Positions 24,417 through 36,731 are shown, counted from the stretch's first letter. The stretch: DNA of 64,000 nt from Diphasiastrum complanatum (GCA_029204225.1 CM055113.1:28747252-28811251); one strand, 5' to 3'. Notes: generated from the sequence alone by a model not told the origin. Numbers and translations are program-made.

Positions 24417-24530
24417 ATGGCTACGACAATTCAGACCAGAGTAACAATCAATCTTGATGGGGAAAATTACAGAATCTGGAAATTCAAAATCAAAACACTC
24501 CTGAAGGGCGAAGGCATTCGGTTGGTGATG
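24417..24530 (+). pseudogene. E8 gag N-terminus
   Basis: ATG 24417 opens MATTIQTRVTINLDGENYRI, then WKFKIKTLL, a copia Gag start with a NYxxWKxxxxxLL-type motif. The frame is interrupted after about 38 codons by E9 integrase sequence on the other strand. It resumes beyond E9, at about 27551. Confidence 0.75.
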
Positions 24531-26078
24531 AACATGGATGAACCTCCATTAGATTTGGTGCTAGCAATGTGCACATCCGAGTGTATGAGTTTAAGAGGAT
24601 GAGATGACTTTGTGATGGAGTTAGGAAACACCTTCTTATGTGCCTTGGATAAGGTACAAGCTTCACAAACCTTGTCTTCCTTCCCAATAGACCTTGGTAG
24701 GCCTCAACATACTCCTCCTTGATCATAGCCTCCATGGAACCCGAGTTGACATGTCCAACTCTTTTGTGCCATAAAGTAAAGGTGGATATCTTGCTCTTCT
24801 TGGCCAACATGACAACATTAGTATCCACAAATGCATCCAACTTATAAAGTTTGTCAAGTCTAGTGCCCTTAGCCACTATCTTACCTTTCTTCTTGATGAA
24901 ACATTCATTTGAAGCAAAGTCAACATTGAAACCATTGTCTACCATTTGGCCAACACTTAGTAGATTCTTTGTTATTGTAGGAATGTACAAAACACCTTCT
25001 ATGTTGATCTTTTGGAAGATCCTAAGCAAAGGGGAATGCTACCAACTCCTTCAATCTTACAAGCTTCATCATTTGCTGTATAGATAGACTTTATAGGTCC
25101 ATCATAAGATAAGAGAGAAGAGAAAAACTCCCTTTTACTAGTCATGTGTGAACTAGCACCCGAGTCAATGCACCAAGGATCTTCTCCTTTGAAGCTTGTT
25201 GAAGAAAATATGGACATCATGAGAGAGTCCTCATGTGAACTCTCCTCCTCCTCCTCTTTGCTCATGTTGGCTTGGCTTTGATCTTGCTTCCTCTTGAAGC
25301 ATTCCGAGACATAATGCCCCATCTTGCTACAATAGTAGCACTTCACCTTTGATTTGTCCTTCTTGACTTTGGTGGTTGATGGAGATGCCTTTGAGGGTCC
25401 TTCTTGATCCTCAAGCTTTGAAGACTTTTTGAATGTTGATCCTTTGCCTTTGGACTTGCCTTTGACTTTGGTGAAGAGAGCTTGGTCATCTCCACCTTGG
25501 ATGGAAAGCCTATCCATCCTCTCTTGCATTTGGCTCCTTCTTGATTCCTCGGCCATGAGTGTGCCTTGGAGTTCTTCAAGTATGGGTCGGTTACCCGTAA
25601 TTGCATATCCCTGAACCAAATTGTCAAATTCAAAGCTTAGTCCATCCTTGATAGGATCACCTATGAAGGCTAGCTCTTTGTTCAATTCCTTTACTCTTAG
25701 GACAAAAGTATGTGCACTCTCTCCTTTCTTTTGATAGCTTCTATAGATTTGATTCTTCAAAGCTAACATTCTAGTTTGGTTGTTGGATTCATAGACCTTT
25801 TTCAAAGTCTCCCAAGCATCTTGAGCCGAAGTGCAATCTCCTACCTCTCTTAAGAGTTCATTTGCAACATTCATTTTTATGCAATGTAGTGCAACATTGC
25901 ACCTCTTGATGTATTTGGCTTTTTCTTGAGGATGAATAGGTTCACCCTCCTTACCATTTACAATTTCCATCAAATCTTGCATGATCATGATGGATTCCAT
26001 TCTAACTTTCCATATGGAATAGCTAGTTTTGTTGAGCCTTTCATTAGTATCCAAAAGATATGCATTTATAGATGCCAT
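24531..26078 (-). pseudogene. E9 gag-protease-integrase N-terminus
   Basis: ATG at 26078 opens a Gag with TSYSIWKVRMESIM, CIKMNVANELLREVGDC and GESAHTFVLRVKEL, parallel to E12 Gag. CYYCSKMGHYVSEC is an intact CCHC knuckle near 25310. CIDSGASSHMTSKREFF holds the protease catalytic DSGA near 25150. The 359-codon frame then shifts near 25010 and continues as VLYIPTITKNLLSVGQMVDN, LWHKRVGHVNSGSMEAM and, after another shift, CEACTLSKAHKKVF with LIHSDVH, the integrase zinc site and first catalytic Asp region. It ends there. Gag could still be made, but the element is not autonomous. Confidence 0.82.
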
Positions 26079-26857
26079 CTAGTCTCTTAATCAAGGACTT
26101 GACACAAATGAAGGTTACTTCTATTGACTTGATTGAAGATCTACCTTATCCCACTTCTTAGGGACCTGAAAAGATCATTAATAGACTTCCTATAAAGATC
26201 TAAGAATGATCTCTAACAAAATCAAATCATAGAATACTAGAAACAATGCACTTGCTTGATTGAAGTAGACAATACTAGTAGAATTGCCCCACTTTCTATA
26301 AAGAACATTAAAGCTTCCAAATGATCTGATCAAGAGTGAATTTCAGCAACCTAATATACTTCCAAAATCACTTGTAAAAGATCTAAGTGGAACTTAATGA
26401 GGATGCAACACAATTGACTATCCAATAACAAGCAAAAAATTGATCTAATTTGGTGCATAAGTCAAGCAATGGTTGGACTGAATCTAAATCACTTTAGGAG
26501 GTGTCCTTTACACCTTAGAACAGCCTTGAAGAATATCCAAAACTCTGATCTTCCCTCTCCTTGAATGCTAGAAAGCCTCTTCTATGAAATCACCTCCAAA
26601 ACTCGCTTAGAAATCAATGCTTTGAGCAAGCAAAACTTGCTATCTTGGTAATGTGAATTGAATTCAATTTTGCCTCTGGTTTTAGACACCTAAACACCTG
26701 CAAATGAAGTCACACAACACCAATCTCCAATGTATTTGACTCACTTTGAGTTCTAGAATCAATGCTAGATGCTAAGATCCAATCTACACAAGATTTAGAT
26801 AAAAAATTGTGATCAAATTGAATGAAAACCAAGGATTTAGCTCATTTCAGCCTTTAG
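26079..26857 (-). other. E9 leader
   Basis: Untranslated leader between primer site and gag ATG, as in E12. No gene seen. Confidence 0.5.
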
Positions 26858-26868
26858 GCTCTGATACA
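26858..26868 (-). other. E9 primer-binding site, one base short
   Basis: GCTCTGATACA is the complement of the usual site with one C missing. It abuts the LTR start TGTGAAAATTAC at 26869. Confidence 0.7.
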
Positions 26869-27550
26869 TGTGAAAATTACAGCAAATGAGGATATTAAAA
26901 CAATTGAAATGATGAGGGAAACAATAGATTATGATCTCATAAGATTAGCACAAGTTGAACCATCAAAATCCATAAAAAATCGATGCCCTGAACCTCACTA
27001 AATGGCCCAAATCCTTGAAAAAGGCTTCACATGTGTGAAAGTACGGCCTCCCACAGTCTGAGTACTATACACCAGACCTACATTCAATCCTATAATCATT
27101 AGTAATCACAGGAACTCAAACAATTATGAACATAGAGAGCAATTGCACCATCATGAGAGAAAAATCATGAAATTGCTTGATTGACTTTGGTGAGATATCA
27201 TCACCTATATATACATGATCCATCATGGTTTTGGGCAGGTATGAGTAGCCCTAAACCTATTCCTAATGCTAATTTTGGTGGATCTTTCATCCCTACCAAG
27301 TTAGGGTTGGAATCTTGGAGATCCTCAACAATGCAAAAATTACCAAAAATAGCTCCTATTTTTTCTCTCTTGTATCTAAGCATAATTTGGACTCATTCCA
27401 AAGGTTCTAACACTTAGGTCTACTTGAGAACATCCTTATGAATGGAATCCTATGCTAATTGGCACGTGTGACAAGCCACATCATGACCATCTAACTATTT
27501 ACAAGTCATATGACCAAAACTAGTCAAGCTAGAATTGTGAATTTTTAACA
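26869..27550 (-). repeat. E9 5' LTR (682 bp)
   Basis: Begins TGTGAAAATTACAGC and ends AATTTTTAACA. E8 gag sequence follows at once. A CACATGTGTGAAA motif near 27010 is a one-base variant of the palindrome seen in other LTRs of this window. Confidence 0.7.
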
Positions 27551-30500
27551 GGTGACCGAGCTCTCAGAGGTGCAGCCTCCAGAGGGAGACTCGAGAAGAG
27601 CTGAATGGATTAGAAAGTATGAGCGCACAATGCGATCATTGTTTCGTCCATAAATGAGCATCAAATTGAACACTACGAAAGCAGCCACGCAGCGTGGGAA
27701 AGATTAAAGCAGGAGTATGAAGCTTTCACGATATTCGACGAAGCACAAGCTACTTTGAACATGACTACGATGTAGTCATCAATTCAGGAGCAACATCTCA
27801 CATAACCTGCAACAAGAAGATCTTGATTAACTTTTGCGAACTCAAAAATGACAGAGCAGTGATTTTAGGCAATGAAAACAAACATGATGTCAAAAACATC
27901 GGCTCTCTACAACTACGAACACTGTCAGGCCAAGTAGAGTTGTCAGGGGCACTCTATGTGCCCTCACTCAGAAAGGATTGCTATCTGTCTCCAAGATGGC
28001 AGATCTAAGCATTCAAGTTTTGTTCGATGGCAACACTTGCCATATGATCGAGAAGACGACAAACAAGTTGCTGACGGTCGGATGCAAAGAAGGAAATCTC
28101 TACCAGGCCAAAATAATCAGCATCTTTGAAAGCATATTAAATGCTTAAGAAAACGAAGATCAACTCTGGCATAGAAGAATGTATCATCTGAACATGTGGA
28201 GCTTGTATGACATGAGCAGAAAGGACATTGTCACAGGTCTCAAGATTTCAAGACCAGAGGCTGAGTTTTGCGAAGCTTGTTAGAAAGGCAAACAACATCG
28301 GAATCCATTCACACACGGGGGAAGAAGAGCCAAAGAAGTTCTTGAGCTCGTCCACTCTGATGTGTGTGGACCAATGAAAATAAATTCACTCTCAGGTTCG
28401 AGATATTTTCTAACGTTCATAGATGATTATAGCCGAATGACCACGATCTACTACTTGAAGAAAAAATCTGATGTATTTGATTCTTTCAAGAAGTTCGTGG
28501 CATTCGCAGAGCGACACACCTCAAAAAAGATACAAATCCTTAGCTATGACAATGGAGGTGAATACAAAAGCACATAATTCTCAAGATTCTGTGAAGAACA
28601 GGGGATCATCAAACACTAGTTTACTCCTGCATACACACCAGAATACAAGGGTGTGGCAGAAAGAAAAAATAGAACGCTAGTCGAAGGAGCCAGATGCATG
28701 ATGGCACAGGCTCAATTGCCGAATCAACTCTAGGCCGAGGCAATAGCTATAGCTGTACACCTGCAGAACAGATTTACAATGACAACGATGGAGAACAAAA
28801 CACCATACGAAATGTGGATAGGTAGAAAGCATGATCTGTCATACGTACGAGTGTTTGGATGTGCAGCATACAAGCACATTCCAATAGAAAAGAGAAGCAA
28901 GCTCGATAACAAATCCGAGCAAACAATCATGGTCGGCTACTCGAACAGAACACATGTGTACAGGCTCTATGATTCAACCACGAAGAAGGTTGTTTTGAGC
29001 AGAGATGTGAAGTTCGACGAGTCCACATTCCCTGGACTGAAAGACGAAAGAGGCCATGAGATCTTCACACTGCTGCCTATTCAAGAGGGAGATCGAGGAC
29101 ATACATCAAATCAGAATGCAGAGCCCCAGATTCCAAAGCAGCAAGAAGCAGAGGATCGACTCCACGAACAAGAATTATTCGAGCAACGACGAAACGAAAT
29201 TCGAAGGCCAACAAATCAAAGAAGAGCTCCAGATCGCTATTCTGAAAATCTTCAATGGAGCAAAGACACGCAGTTTGAGTACTGCAGCTTCACAGAAGAG
29301 CCAACAACATACCAAGAAGCTATCCAGAGTGTAGAGGGAGAATTCTGGAAGCAGACAATGTCAGAGGAGATCGAGTCGATGAGGCAAAACGAGGCATGGA
29401 CATTAGAGCCACTGCCAGAAAATAGGAAAATAGTCGACTGCAAGTGGGCTCTACAAGAAAAAGTTAAAATTAGATGGCACAATTGGCCGCTACAAGGCAA
29501 GGCTTGTCGCAAAGGGCTACACGCAGAGATATGGTGTCAACTATTTCGACACATATTCGCCCATGGTGAAGATGACAAGCATAAGGCTACTCCTTGCATA
29601 TGCCACACAATACAATCTGGAAATTCACCAGATTGACGTGAAAACAACCTTTCTCCACGGACATCTAGAGAAAAAAATCTTCATGAAGCAACCTAAAGGC
29701 TATGAAGGCCCCGACAACAGACAATATGTCTGTTGATTACAGAGATGCATCTATGGTCTAAAACATGCATCACGGGCTTGGTACAAAAAGCTTGATGGTC
29801 TCTTGAAGTCTCTAGACTTCCACCCTACTCAACCAGGCTGTAATGTCTACATCAAGAGAGTAGGAAAGGATTTTGTGATACTGACCATTTTCGTGGATGA
29901 TTCACTGATAATAGGGAATTCCTTGATGTTGATCAAAGACACAAAGAGCTACGAAATACAGATCTTGGAGAAGCAACAAAATGACTAGGGCTGGAGATCA
30001 GAAGAGATCGAACAAATGGCGAAATGCACTTGAGTCAGTCAGAATATGCTAGAAAAGTGCTAAAGCAGTACCACATGATGGAATGCAAAGAAAAAGCGAC
30101 ACCAATGATAGCTGGAGCCAAGCTTACGAAACATGATTGTCCAAAAACAAAAGAGGAAGAACAGAAGATGGCAGGTATACCCTACCAAAACTTAATCGGA
30201 AGATGTACTTGACAATTTCTACTAGACCGGATCTGGCTTTCTCTGTTTACGCATTGAGCCAATTTTGTTCCAATCCTGGTCTAGCACATTGGCAAATGGC
30301 CAAACAAATCCTACAATATCTGAAGGGTACCCAGAATATTGGATTAACCTACAGAGCTAGAAACGAGGAGAAAGGATTCGAGCTGCATCACTACAGTGAT
30401 GCAAGCTAGGCGAGCTGCAAGGATGACAACAAGTCCATTACTGGAGGATGTACAATAGCGTGTGGAGCTGCAATCAGCTGGATATGCAAAAAGCAAACCA

Positions 30501-30869
30501 TGGTAGCTCAATCCTCTTGTGAAGCTGAGTATGTCGTAGCCTCAAAAGTGGCAAATGAGGTAGTGTGGCCACGGATGATGTTGGAGGCAATCGGGATACC
30601 ACAAGAGGGGCCAAGCACGATGATGATGGACTCCCAGAGTGTCATCTATCTGTCCCAGGATCCTGTCTTCCATTCAAATATAAAGCACATTCCTATGAAG
30701 TACCATCACATTCGAGATTTGATCTCGAAAGGAGAGCTCCAGGTCCAGTTCATAAAATCAGTAAATATGATTGCAGATCTCCTCACAAAATCGCTCGACA
30801 AGCCACTCTTTACCAAGCAAAGAGAGGAAATTGGATTGAACGAACAAAGCTACAAGGTTCAAGAGGGAG
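27551..30869 (+). pseudogene. E8 gag-pol remainder
   Basis: Copia domains in order. Gag: EWIRKYERTMRSLF; its C-terminus and zinc knuckle are deleted. Protease: INSGATSHITCNKK, with Asn for the catalytic Asp. Pre-integrase: QLWHRRMYHLNMWSLYDM. Integrase: LVHSDVCGPM, YDNGGEYKS and KGVAERKNRTLVEG, giving the D-D-E triad, then SRDVKFDE. RT: KWALQ with a frameshift near 29465, RYKARLVAKGYTQRYGVNYF, CIYGLKHASRAWYKKL and FVDDSLIIGNS. RNase H: SITGGCTIACGAAISW, SSCEAEYVVAS, MDSQSVIYLSQDPVFH and MIADLLTKSLDKPL. Premature stops fall at expected CAG, CAA, CGA and TGG codons (for example near 28280, 28575, 28617, 28730, 29734 and 30408). Non-functional. Confidence 0.85.
30861..30869 (+). other. E8 polypurine tract
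   Basis: AAGAGGGAG immediately before the 3' LTR start TGTCAG; the same tract precedes the LTR at 63424 on the other strand. Confidence 0.75.
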
Positions 30870-31072
30870 TGTCAGAAATGGTGAACTTCTACAACTTTGT
30901 CGCAGCACGAACAAGACATGAAGGTCGAACGAAAACAATTCATGACAGTCAACGTGTCTTTGACTCAAAGCACGAACGATTCGTGAATCAATCGCGAATC
31001 GTAAACACACCTCCAAGACCGCCAAGCGCAAATAGACACAGAATGAAGACTATGAAAAAAATGAAAAGAACA
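30870..31072 (+). repeat. E8 3' LTR, truncated
   Basis: Matches the first 200 or so bases of 23583-24351 with about 10% differences by eye. Homology stops near 31072, where the 355-bp satellite begins. Confidence 0.75.
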
Positions 31073-33200
31073 GAACTTTTCGTCAAACGATCTATGTTCT
31101 CCAGAGGACGTCGACTTTTCGTAGTATCTGTTCTGGCTAGTGGGCGATGTCGAGAGAAATATGTGGGAACATACATGACATCGAACGAGCATATAGGTAG
31201 TTCGAGACCTCTGTTTGAAGTTCGACTCGAAAAAGGGTTTCGGGGACAATTGGTCGGTCGGGTCTCGAAAATGTTAGCAATCTCCCAAATTTCCAAACGG
31301 GGAGTGGCCCTAGGTTCATGCGCCCAATACAGACCTGACGAATCCATTCCTTCCTAGTTCCAACATCGTTTGGTCACTATGGCCTTTAGTCCCAAGGAAA
31401 ATGCTTTTAGAGCAATGGAAACGGGGACAATTGGTGTCTGGTCCTGGAATTGGGCCAAATCACCCAGAGTTCTAGACGGGGGTGGTCCAAGGTTTCTGAA
31501 CCCAATACAGACCTGATGAATCCATTCCTGCTCAAGTCTAACATCGTTTGGTCAGCATGACCATTCGTCCTGGGGAGGATGCTTTCAAGGCAATGGAAAT
31601 CACCTAGTCAATTTTTCGTTCAACGGTCCATTTCTCCAGATGGCGTCGGCTTTTTGTGCTGTCTATTTCAGCTAGTGGGCGACATCGAGTAGAACCTGTG
31701 GGAACTGACAAGACACCGAACGGGCATACTGGTAGCCTGAAACCTCCGTTCAAAGTTCAGTCCAGAAACGGGCTTCGGTTCTAGAATTGATCGAAATCAT
31801 CCAGATTTTCAGTTGGGGGGTGGTCCCAGGTTTGTGAATCTAATAGAGACCTGATGGATTTATTCATGCCCAACTTCAACATCGTTTGGTCAATTTCTCC
31901 TTTTCTCCCCCGAGGATAGTGCTTTTAGTGCAAAGGAAATTTTTCGTCAAACAGTCCATTTCTCTAAACGATGCCAGTTTATAGTGTTGTCTAGTCTGGC
32001 CAGTGGGCGAAGTCAAGGGAAACTTGTGGGAACAAACATGACATTGAATGAGCATATAATTGGTCCGAAACCTTTGTTTGAAGTTTGTCCGACAAAGAGT
32101 TTTGAGGATTATTCGCCGGTGGGGTCCCGGAATTGGTCCAAATCTCTTGTATTTCCAACGGAGGTGGCCACATGTACTTGAACCTGATACGAACCTGAGA
32201 GATCCATTCATGCCCAATTTCGACATGGTTTGGTCAGTCATCCTAGGGAAATGCTTCTAGAGCAATGGAAATGACCTAGTTTGGCAATTTTTCGTCAAAC
32301 GGTCCATTTTCTCCAGACGATGCCAATATCTCATACTATCTATTCCAACCAGTGGGTGGCGTTGAGGGAAACTTGTGGGAATAGACAGGACATGGAACAG
32401 GCCTACAGGTAGCCCAAAATTTTTGTTCGAACTTCAATCCAGAAGACAACTAAGGGGACAATTGGTATTTGGTTTTGGAATTGGTCAAAATCGTCCAGAT
32501 TTCCAAACGGGGGGGTGGTCCCAAGCTTGTGAACCAACTACAGACTTGATGTGTCCATTCATACCCAACTTCGACATTGTTTGGTCAATTTCTCCTTTTC
32601 TCCTGAGGATAACGCTTTTAGTGCAATGGAAATGACCTAGTTTTGCCATTTTTTGTCAAACGGTTCTTTTTCTCAAAACGGCTTCGGTTTATTATGCAGT
32701 CTAGTCTGGCCAGTGGGTGACGTTCAGGGAAACTTGTGGGAATGGACATGACATCAAATGGACATGTAGGTAGTCCGAAACCTCTGTTCGAAGTTCGTCC
32801 GGAAAAGGGTTTTGGGGACAATTGGCCGATCGGGTCCCGAAATTGGTCGAAATCTCTTGTATTTCCAGCCGGGGGGTGGCCACAGGTTCTTGAACCTGAT
32901 ATGGACATAATGGATTCATTCATGCCCAATTTTGACATCATTTGGTTAGTATAAGCTTTTGTCCCGAAGAGAACGCTTTTAGAGTAATGAAAATGACCTA
33001 GTTTGGCAACTTTTCGTTAAATGGTCCATTTTCTGCAAATGGTGTCGGTTTCTCGTGTTGTCTCTTCCAGATAGTGGGCAACCTTGAGGGAAATCTATGG
33101 GAACTAACAGCACAGAGAACGGGCATACTGGTAGCCTGAGACCTCTGTTTAAGTTCAGCCCAGAGAAGGACTTCGGGGTCAATTGGCCCATCCGGTAAAC
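31073..33200 (+). repeat. Satellite array, about 355-bp monomer, six partial or full copies
   Basis: The anchor (A/T)CGGTCCATTT(T)CTCC recurs near 31092, 31627, 31950, 32299, 32660 and 33021, giving typical spacings of 323-361 bases with internal deletions in the first units. Other shared blocks are GGGACAATTGG, CATTCATGCCCAA and TCGTTTGGTCA. Frames open on both strands of the array are by-products of the repeat, not genes. An inverted copy of the array is at 53760-54740. Confidence 0.85.
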
Positions 33201-34407
33201 AAGTGCTTATTGTCACCAGTCTTTATCAGAAAAACTGTTTTTTTACGAATTGCCGTAGTTTAACCAGAATGTCCTATTGCTGCAATTGGTTGACATTCTC
33301 AAAATTGGAGAGCTCTTAGCAGCTTCACAACTTGCATGCTCGAGTGCTTTCCATGTGTCTCTTTGTTTTGTCACTTGTATCTGCCATTGACGGTTTCATC
33401 TTTGGTTTCTTGGCAGATTCTAGATTCTGGGAGGTCTATATCCTCCATTCGCTTCTGGGTGTTTTCGTGGTTCTTCTCTCAGTTGAAGTTTCAGTCTCAA
33501 GGAAAACCTTCGATCTACAGGTTGCACAAACTTTGATTATCAGTCTCAAGGGTATGGACTCATCAGAAATTGGTGGTAGGAACAAATTTGGATGGACGGT
33601 TTGATAACGGTAAGAAAACATGATGAAGGCTTGGTGAAAGGATGAAGGAATTGATAGTTCTATAGTTGCAGCCTTGGACCCTTGCAATGTCGAGCTTTGA
33701 CCACCACTTGCTGGTTGAGGAGCTTGCTTTATTTTGCAGGTTCACGGTTGTCTTGATCTTTCTTTTCTGCAGCTCTTTCTTTTGATCTGTTACTTTTGGA
33801 TCTCTTTGGGCTTCGTAGGAGGGGATTTGACTATCATTGCTCCAAGGAGTTTCTTTTGATCAAAATTGATCTAACTCATCTGTTGCTTAAGTTTTCGTCC
33901 TTTCCTCATCAGCTTCTTTGCTTAAGTTGTCTTTATTTGTTCTGGCTGCTTCGCTTGCTTCTTAGATCTTTGTTTGGCTGATCATCCATTGTAGGTGGCA
34001 GTTGGTCTCCGCAAGACACTTGCAATGATCTGTCAACTGCTTCGGTAAGACTATAAAAAATTGGAGATTTCTCAGAAGAACAGTAGACTGATGATAAACA
34101 AACAGATGGAAGGAAGGGTGGTGGTGACAACGGTAGATGGTGTGGATGATAGACATGATAATGGGCGTAGAATTTGAAGTATGGCAAGAGGCCGGTTGAA
34201 GAAAGAGACTGATTTTCTAATGTTTGTGTTTCTGTTTCTGAAGGATCTTCGTCGTGACTGGGGTACTTATTCTGATTGAGTCTCTTTGGACTACCAATCT
34301 GTTTTCTTAGCCTTGTCGTTTTCATATTTGACTTGTGACCTTGGCTGTCGATCTTGCTGGTGTTGTTGCTGGCAGCGTAACTGCTCCAGTAAATCCAAGC
34401 AGATCCA
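33201..34407. other. Unassigned; possible 3' LTR of gypsy E10
   Basis: No gene recognised. It lies left of a strong purine tract (34408-34428, complement), where the 3' LTR of minus-strand element E10 should be. The right end ...GATCCA ends in CA, but I could not find a matching repeat to the right of E10, so LTR status is unproven. Confidence 0.3.
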
Positions 34408-34428
34408 CTCTCTCCCCCCCAAAAAAAT
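34408..34428 (-). other. Candidate polypurine tract of E10
   Basis: The complement reads AAAAAA, a run of seven G, then GAGAG, a typical gypsy polypurine tract. It lies about 950 bases downstream of the E10 zinc-knuckle region on the same strand. Confidence 0.5.
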
Positions 34429-35371
34429 CTGTTGGTGGAGATGTTGGTACTGGTAACTGTTCATGGTCAAGATTGGATCGGCGTGTGGAACGCGTATTTG
34501 AAACTCGTTTGAACATGCGACTGGACTAAAGATTGAACAAATTTTAACTAAATTTGTTTCGATCTTGTTGTAGTTGACTCGAAGATGAATATGGTAATGA
34601 GACGCAGGAATCAACTCTGACTTGACATGGATTTCTCATAATTCTCAAAAATACTAAACTACTGTACAAGGGAATCTAAAGATGGATAGATGAATGAAAA
34701 TGTATTCTGGAGATGCTCTACAGAAGACTCTCGTGCAATAGCTATTTCTCAAGCAAAAATCAATCACACAAAATAGGTGAAGAGAAACAAGGAAATAAAC
34801 AAACGTTATAGAGAGTGAGAACTATATAGCACTTGTCGAACAAGACTTGCATTCATCAATATTGATAATGTACCTTGATAGTTGCAATATTTCAGTTGTT
34901 TTGTAGAGTAATGTGACTTACTCTGATATGCCCTTGTCAAAACAAGACAGTGTGGGTGACGCTAAAGTCGACCATCAGTGATAGTAAATGCTGTAAGATA
35001 TAGCTTGAGATGCAGGTATTATTGAGGTACTATGTCCTGAGGACCTCTGTGAACAAGAGATTCAGAATCGAATCTCTATCCGGATTTTCGAATCCGAGAA
35101 ATATTGTGTATTGGCACATTGGAAATCTTATCAACATGTGGAAAGACAAATAGATTTGAGGTTGTAGAAGGGGATAAAAATTGTCAATTCCCTGTGGAGG
35201 TTGCTCTTGGTTGGACAGTGTAGCAGATGACGAAATATCGGTTTCACTTTCTTTCGACAAGGACTCATTTCATATTGTCTTTTTCATCATGGAACTGGTG
35301 TATTGTGCGGTATTATAGAAGTTTGCAAGAAACTTCTCGATTGAGCAGCAGGTTTAACTGTTGGTTGCTAT
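34429..35371 (-). other. E10 downstream region without pol
   Basis: Translated on the minus strand this stretch is broken by stops and shows no protease, RT or integrase motif. If the purine tract belongs to E10, the element goes from gag straight to its 3' end. Confidence 0.4.
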
Positions 35372-36731
35372 GGTGCTCGTGTTGTTGTCGTGAGGATCCT
35401 ATCGGGAGTCATAACTAACATGACGGGCAGGTAGGATCTTAGTTGGTTGCTTTGGACAGTCTTTGAAACTGTGTTTTCTGATATAGTCAGAACACTCAGC
35501 ATGGTACTGGATCTTGATTGGACAATCAACCATGAAATGGCCAGTTTCACCACAGATGAAACATCTGGTTGCAATGGCCTTTGTATAACAGCATAGCCAT
35601 CTTGTATGGCTAATGGTTCGGGACTTTCAGATGGATATACATGATAAGGCAAGGCATTTTCAGACTGTGATGGTTGTTCTCCATATTGTTGGACTGTATG
35701 TGCTTGGATAGGCCGATATGAAGGACAAGCATCAATAGGATACGTAGCCCGGCAGTGTGGGCACCATATTGTTTTTCATCTATAAGGTACCTGTGCAGAG
35801 TTTGACTGACCAGGCATACTGCTTTGGATAGACTTCAGGGTAGCTTGAAACTCATTGGTGAGTTTCTCCATCTGTAGTTGATGTTGCTTATTAAGCAGCT
35901 CCAACTGGGATTTCCAAAGCTGATCTCAGGTGTCCTCAATTGGCTTTGACTCATGGACAGGAGCACGTGGTGCTCGTCGTTCCCTGGATTCATCAACATT
36001 TGGTCCCTCGTATTCTTCTTTGATGGCGTGCTCGTATATTCGTCATTTGATTTAAGCTCACGTCTAATCCATCTTGGAAGGCCGACTAGGAACCAGATGA
36101 TGAGCATCTGTTCAGAGGGCTATTCTTGGACTTGACTTTTGAGGCATTTGAAACGCTCGATATAGTCTCGTACACATTCATCTTTTGTCATTTTGATGTT
36201 ACTCAGTTTTACAAAAGGGCTTTCGATCAAGCAAAAGGGCTTAAAACGCTTGACAAATGACTCTTTCAAAATTGACCAGTCTGTCTTTTTGTCACGATCA
36301 AGGTTGAAAAACCAATCACATGCTTTAGTGATCATGGTCATCAAAAATAGTTGGACCATAGCACCGGGAGATGTTTTGCCATACACATCACATGCATTCT
36401 CCAAGATTTGCAAAAATCTTTGAGGGTCCGAAGTACCATCAAACTTTGGTAGATCTAGTTTTGGTGTACGTCTCTCAAGATGAGCTCCATGGGTAGCTGA
36501 AACTCCATTAGGGTTGGTTCTGACCCGTGAGGGCTCAGCACCAGAAAAATGGGCTCGTGCTCGTGAAGACTCAGCTCTATCAGGTTCTTGTCCCTTGAAC
36601 GGGTTTGTTGATTGGTCTTGTAGTTCGGTCATCATTCGGTAGAACCTATGACGTCTGATTTGTTCAACGACAGGGGACCTGACCTCATATGGATAATTGT
36701 CTGGGACTTCAGGATCTTTTTGTTGGTCCAT
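35372..36731 (-). pseudogene. E10: Ty3/gypsy gag with zinc knuckle
   Basis: ATG 36731 opens a frame with a charged N-terminal region rich in R and S, then LDLPKFDGTSDPQRFLQI, LFLMTMITKACDWFF, FVKRFKPF and DYIERFKCLKSQ, the Retrotrans_gag capsid layout. A TAG at 36120-36122 interrupts the frame where the same phase continues as IIWFLVGLPRWIRRELKS. Further left, RCFICGETGHFMVDCPIK is an intact CX2CX4HX4C knuckle (about 35560), likely after a frameshift. No pol follows. This could be a gag-only (TR-GAG-like) element or simply a truncated one. The TAG could be a decayed CAG. Confidence 0.7.

Larger units (their letters stand above)
24531..27550 (-). mobile_element. E9: minus-strand copia, 5' half only
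   Basis: On the minus strand: LTR (27550-26869), primer site, leader, gag, protease, pre-integrase and the beginning of integrase, stopping at about 24531 inside E8 gag. The integrase core, RT, RNase H and 3' LTR are absent. It sits inside E8, so it is the younger insertion or was joined by deletion. Confidence 0.78.
23583..31072 (+). mobile_element. E8: decayed copia retrotransposon with nested E9
   Basis: 5' LTR, canonical primer site, start of gag, interruption by E9 (about 24531-27550), resumed gag-pol, polypurine tract and the first 200 bases of the 3' LTR. The left LTR starts inside the RT frame of E7, so E8 inserted into E7. The right LTR is cut near 31072 by the 355-bp satellite, so no target duplication can be tested. 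Many stops: non-autonomous now. Confidence 0.8.

Noticed and set aside
30965-33216. Many overlapping frames of 60-120 codons on both strands
   Set aside because: They coincide with the 355-bp satellite monomers and repeat with them; no protein family resemblance.
33332-33604. 90-codon hydrophobic frame considered as a membrane protein
   Set aside because: No family resemblance, overlapping frames on both strands, and it sits in a probable LTR or flank of E10.
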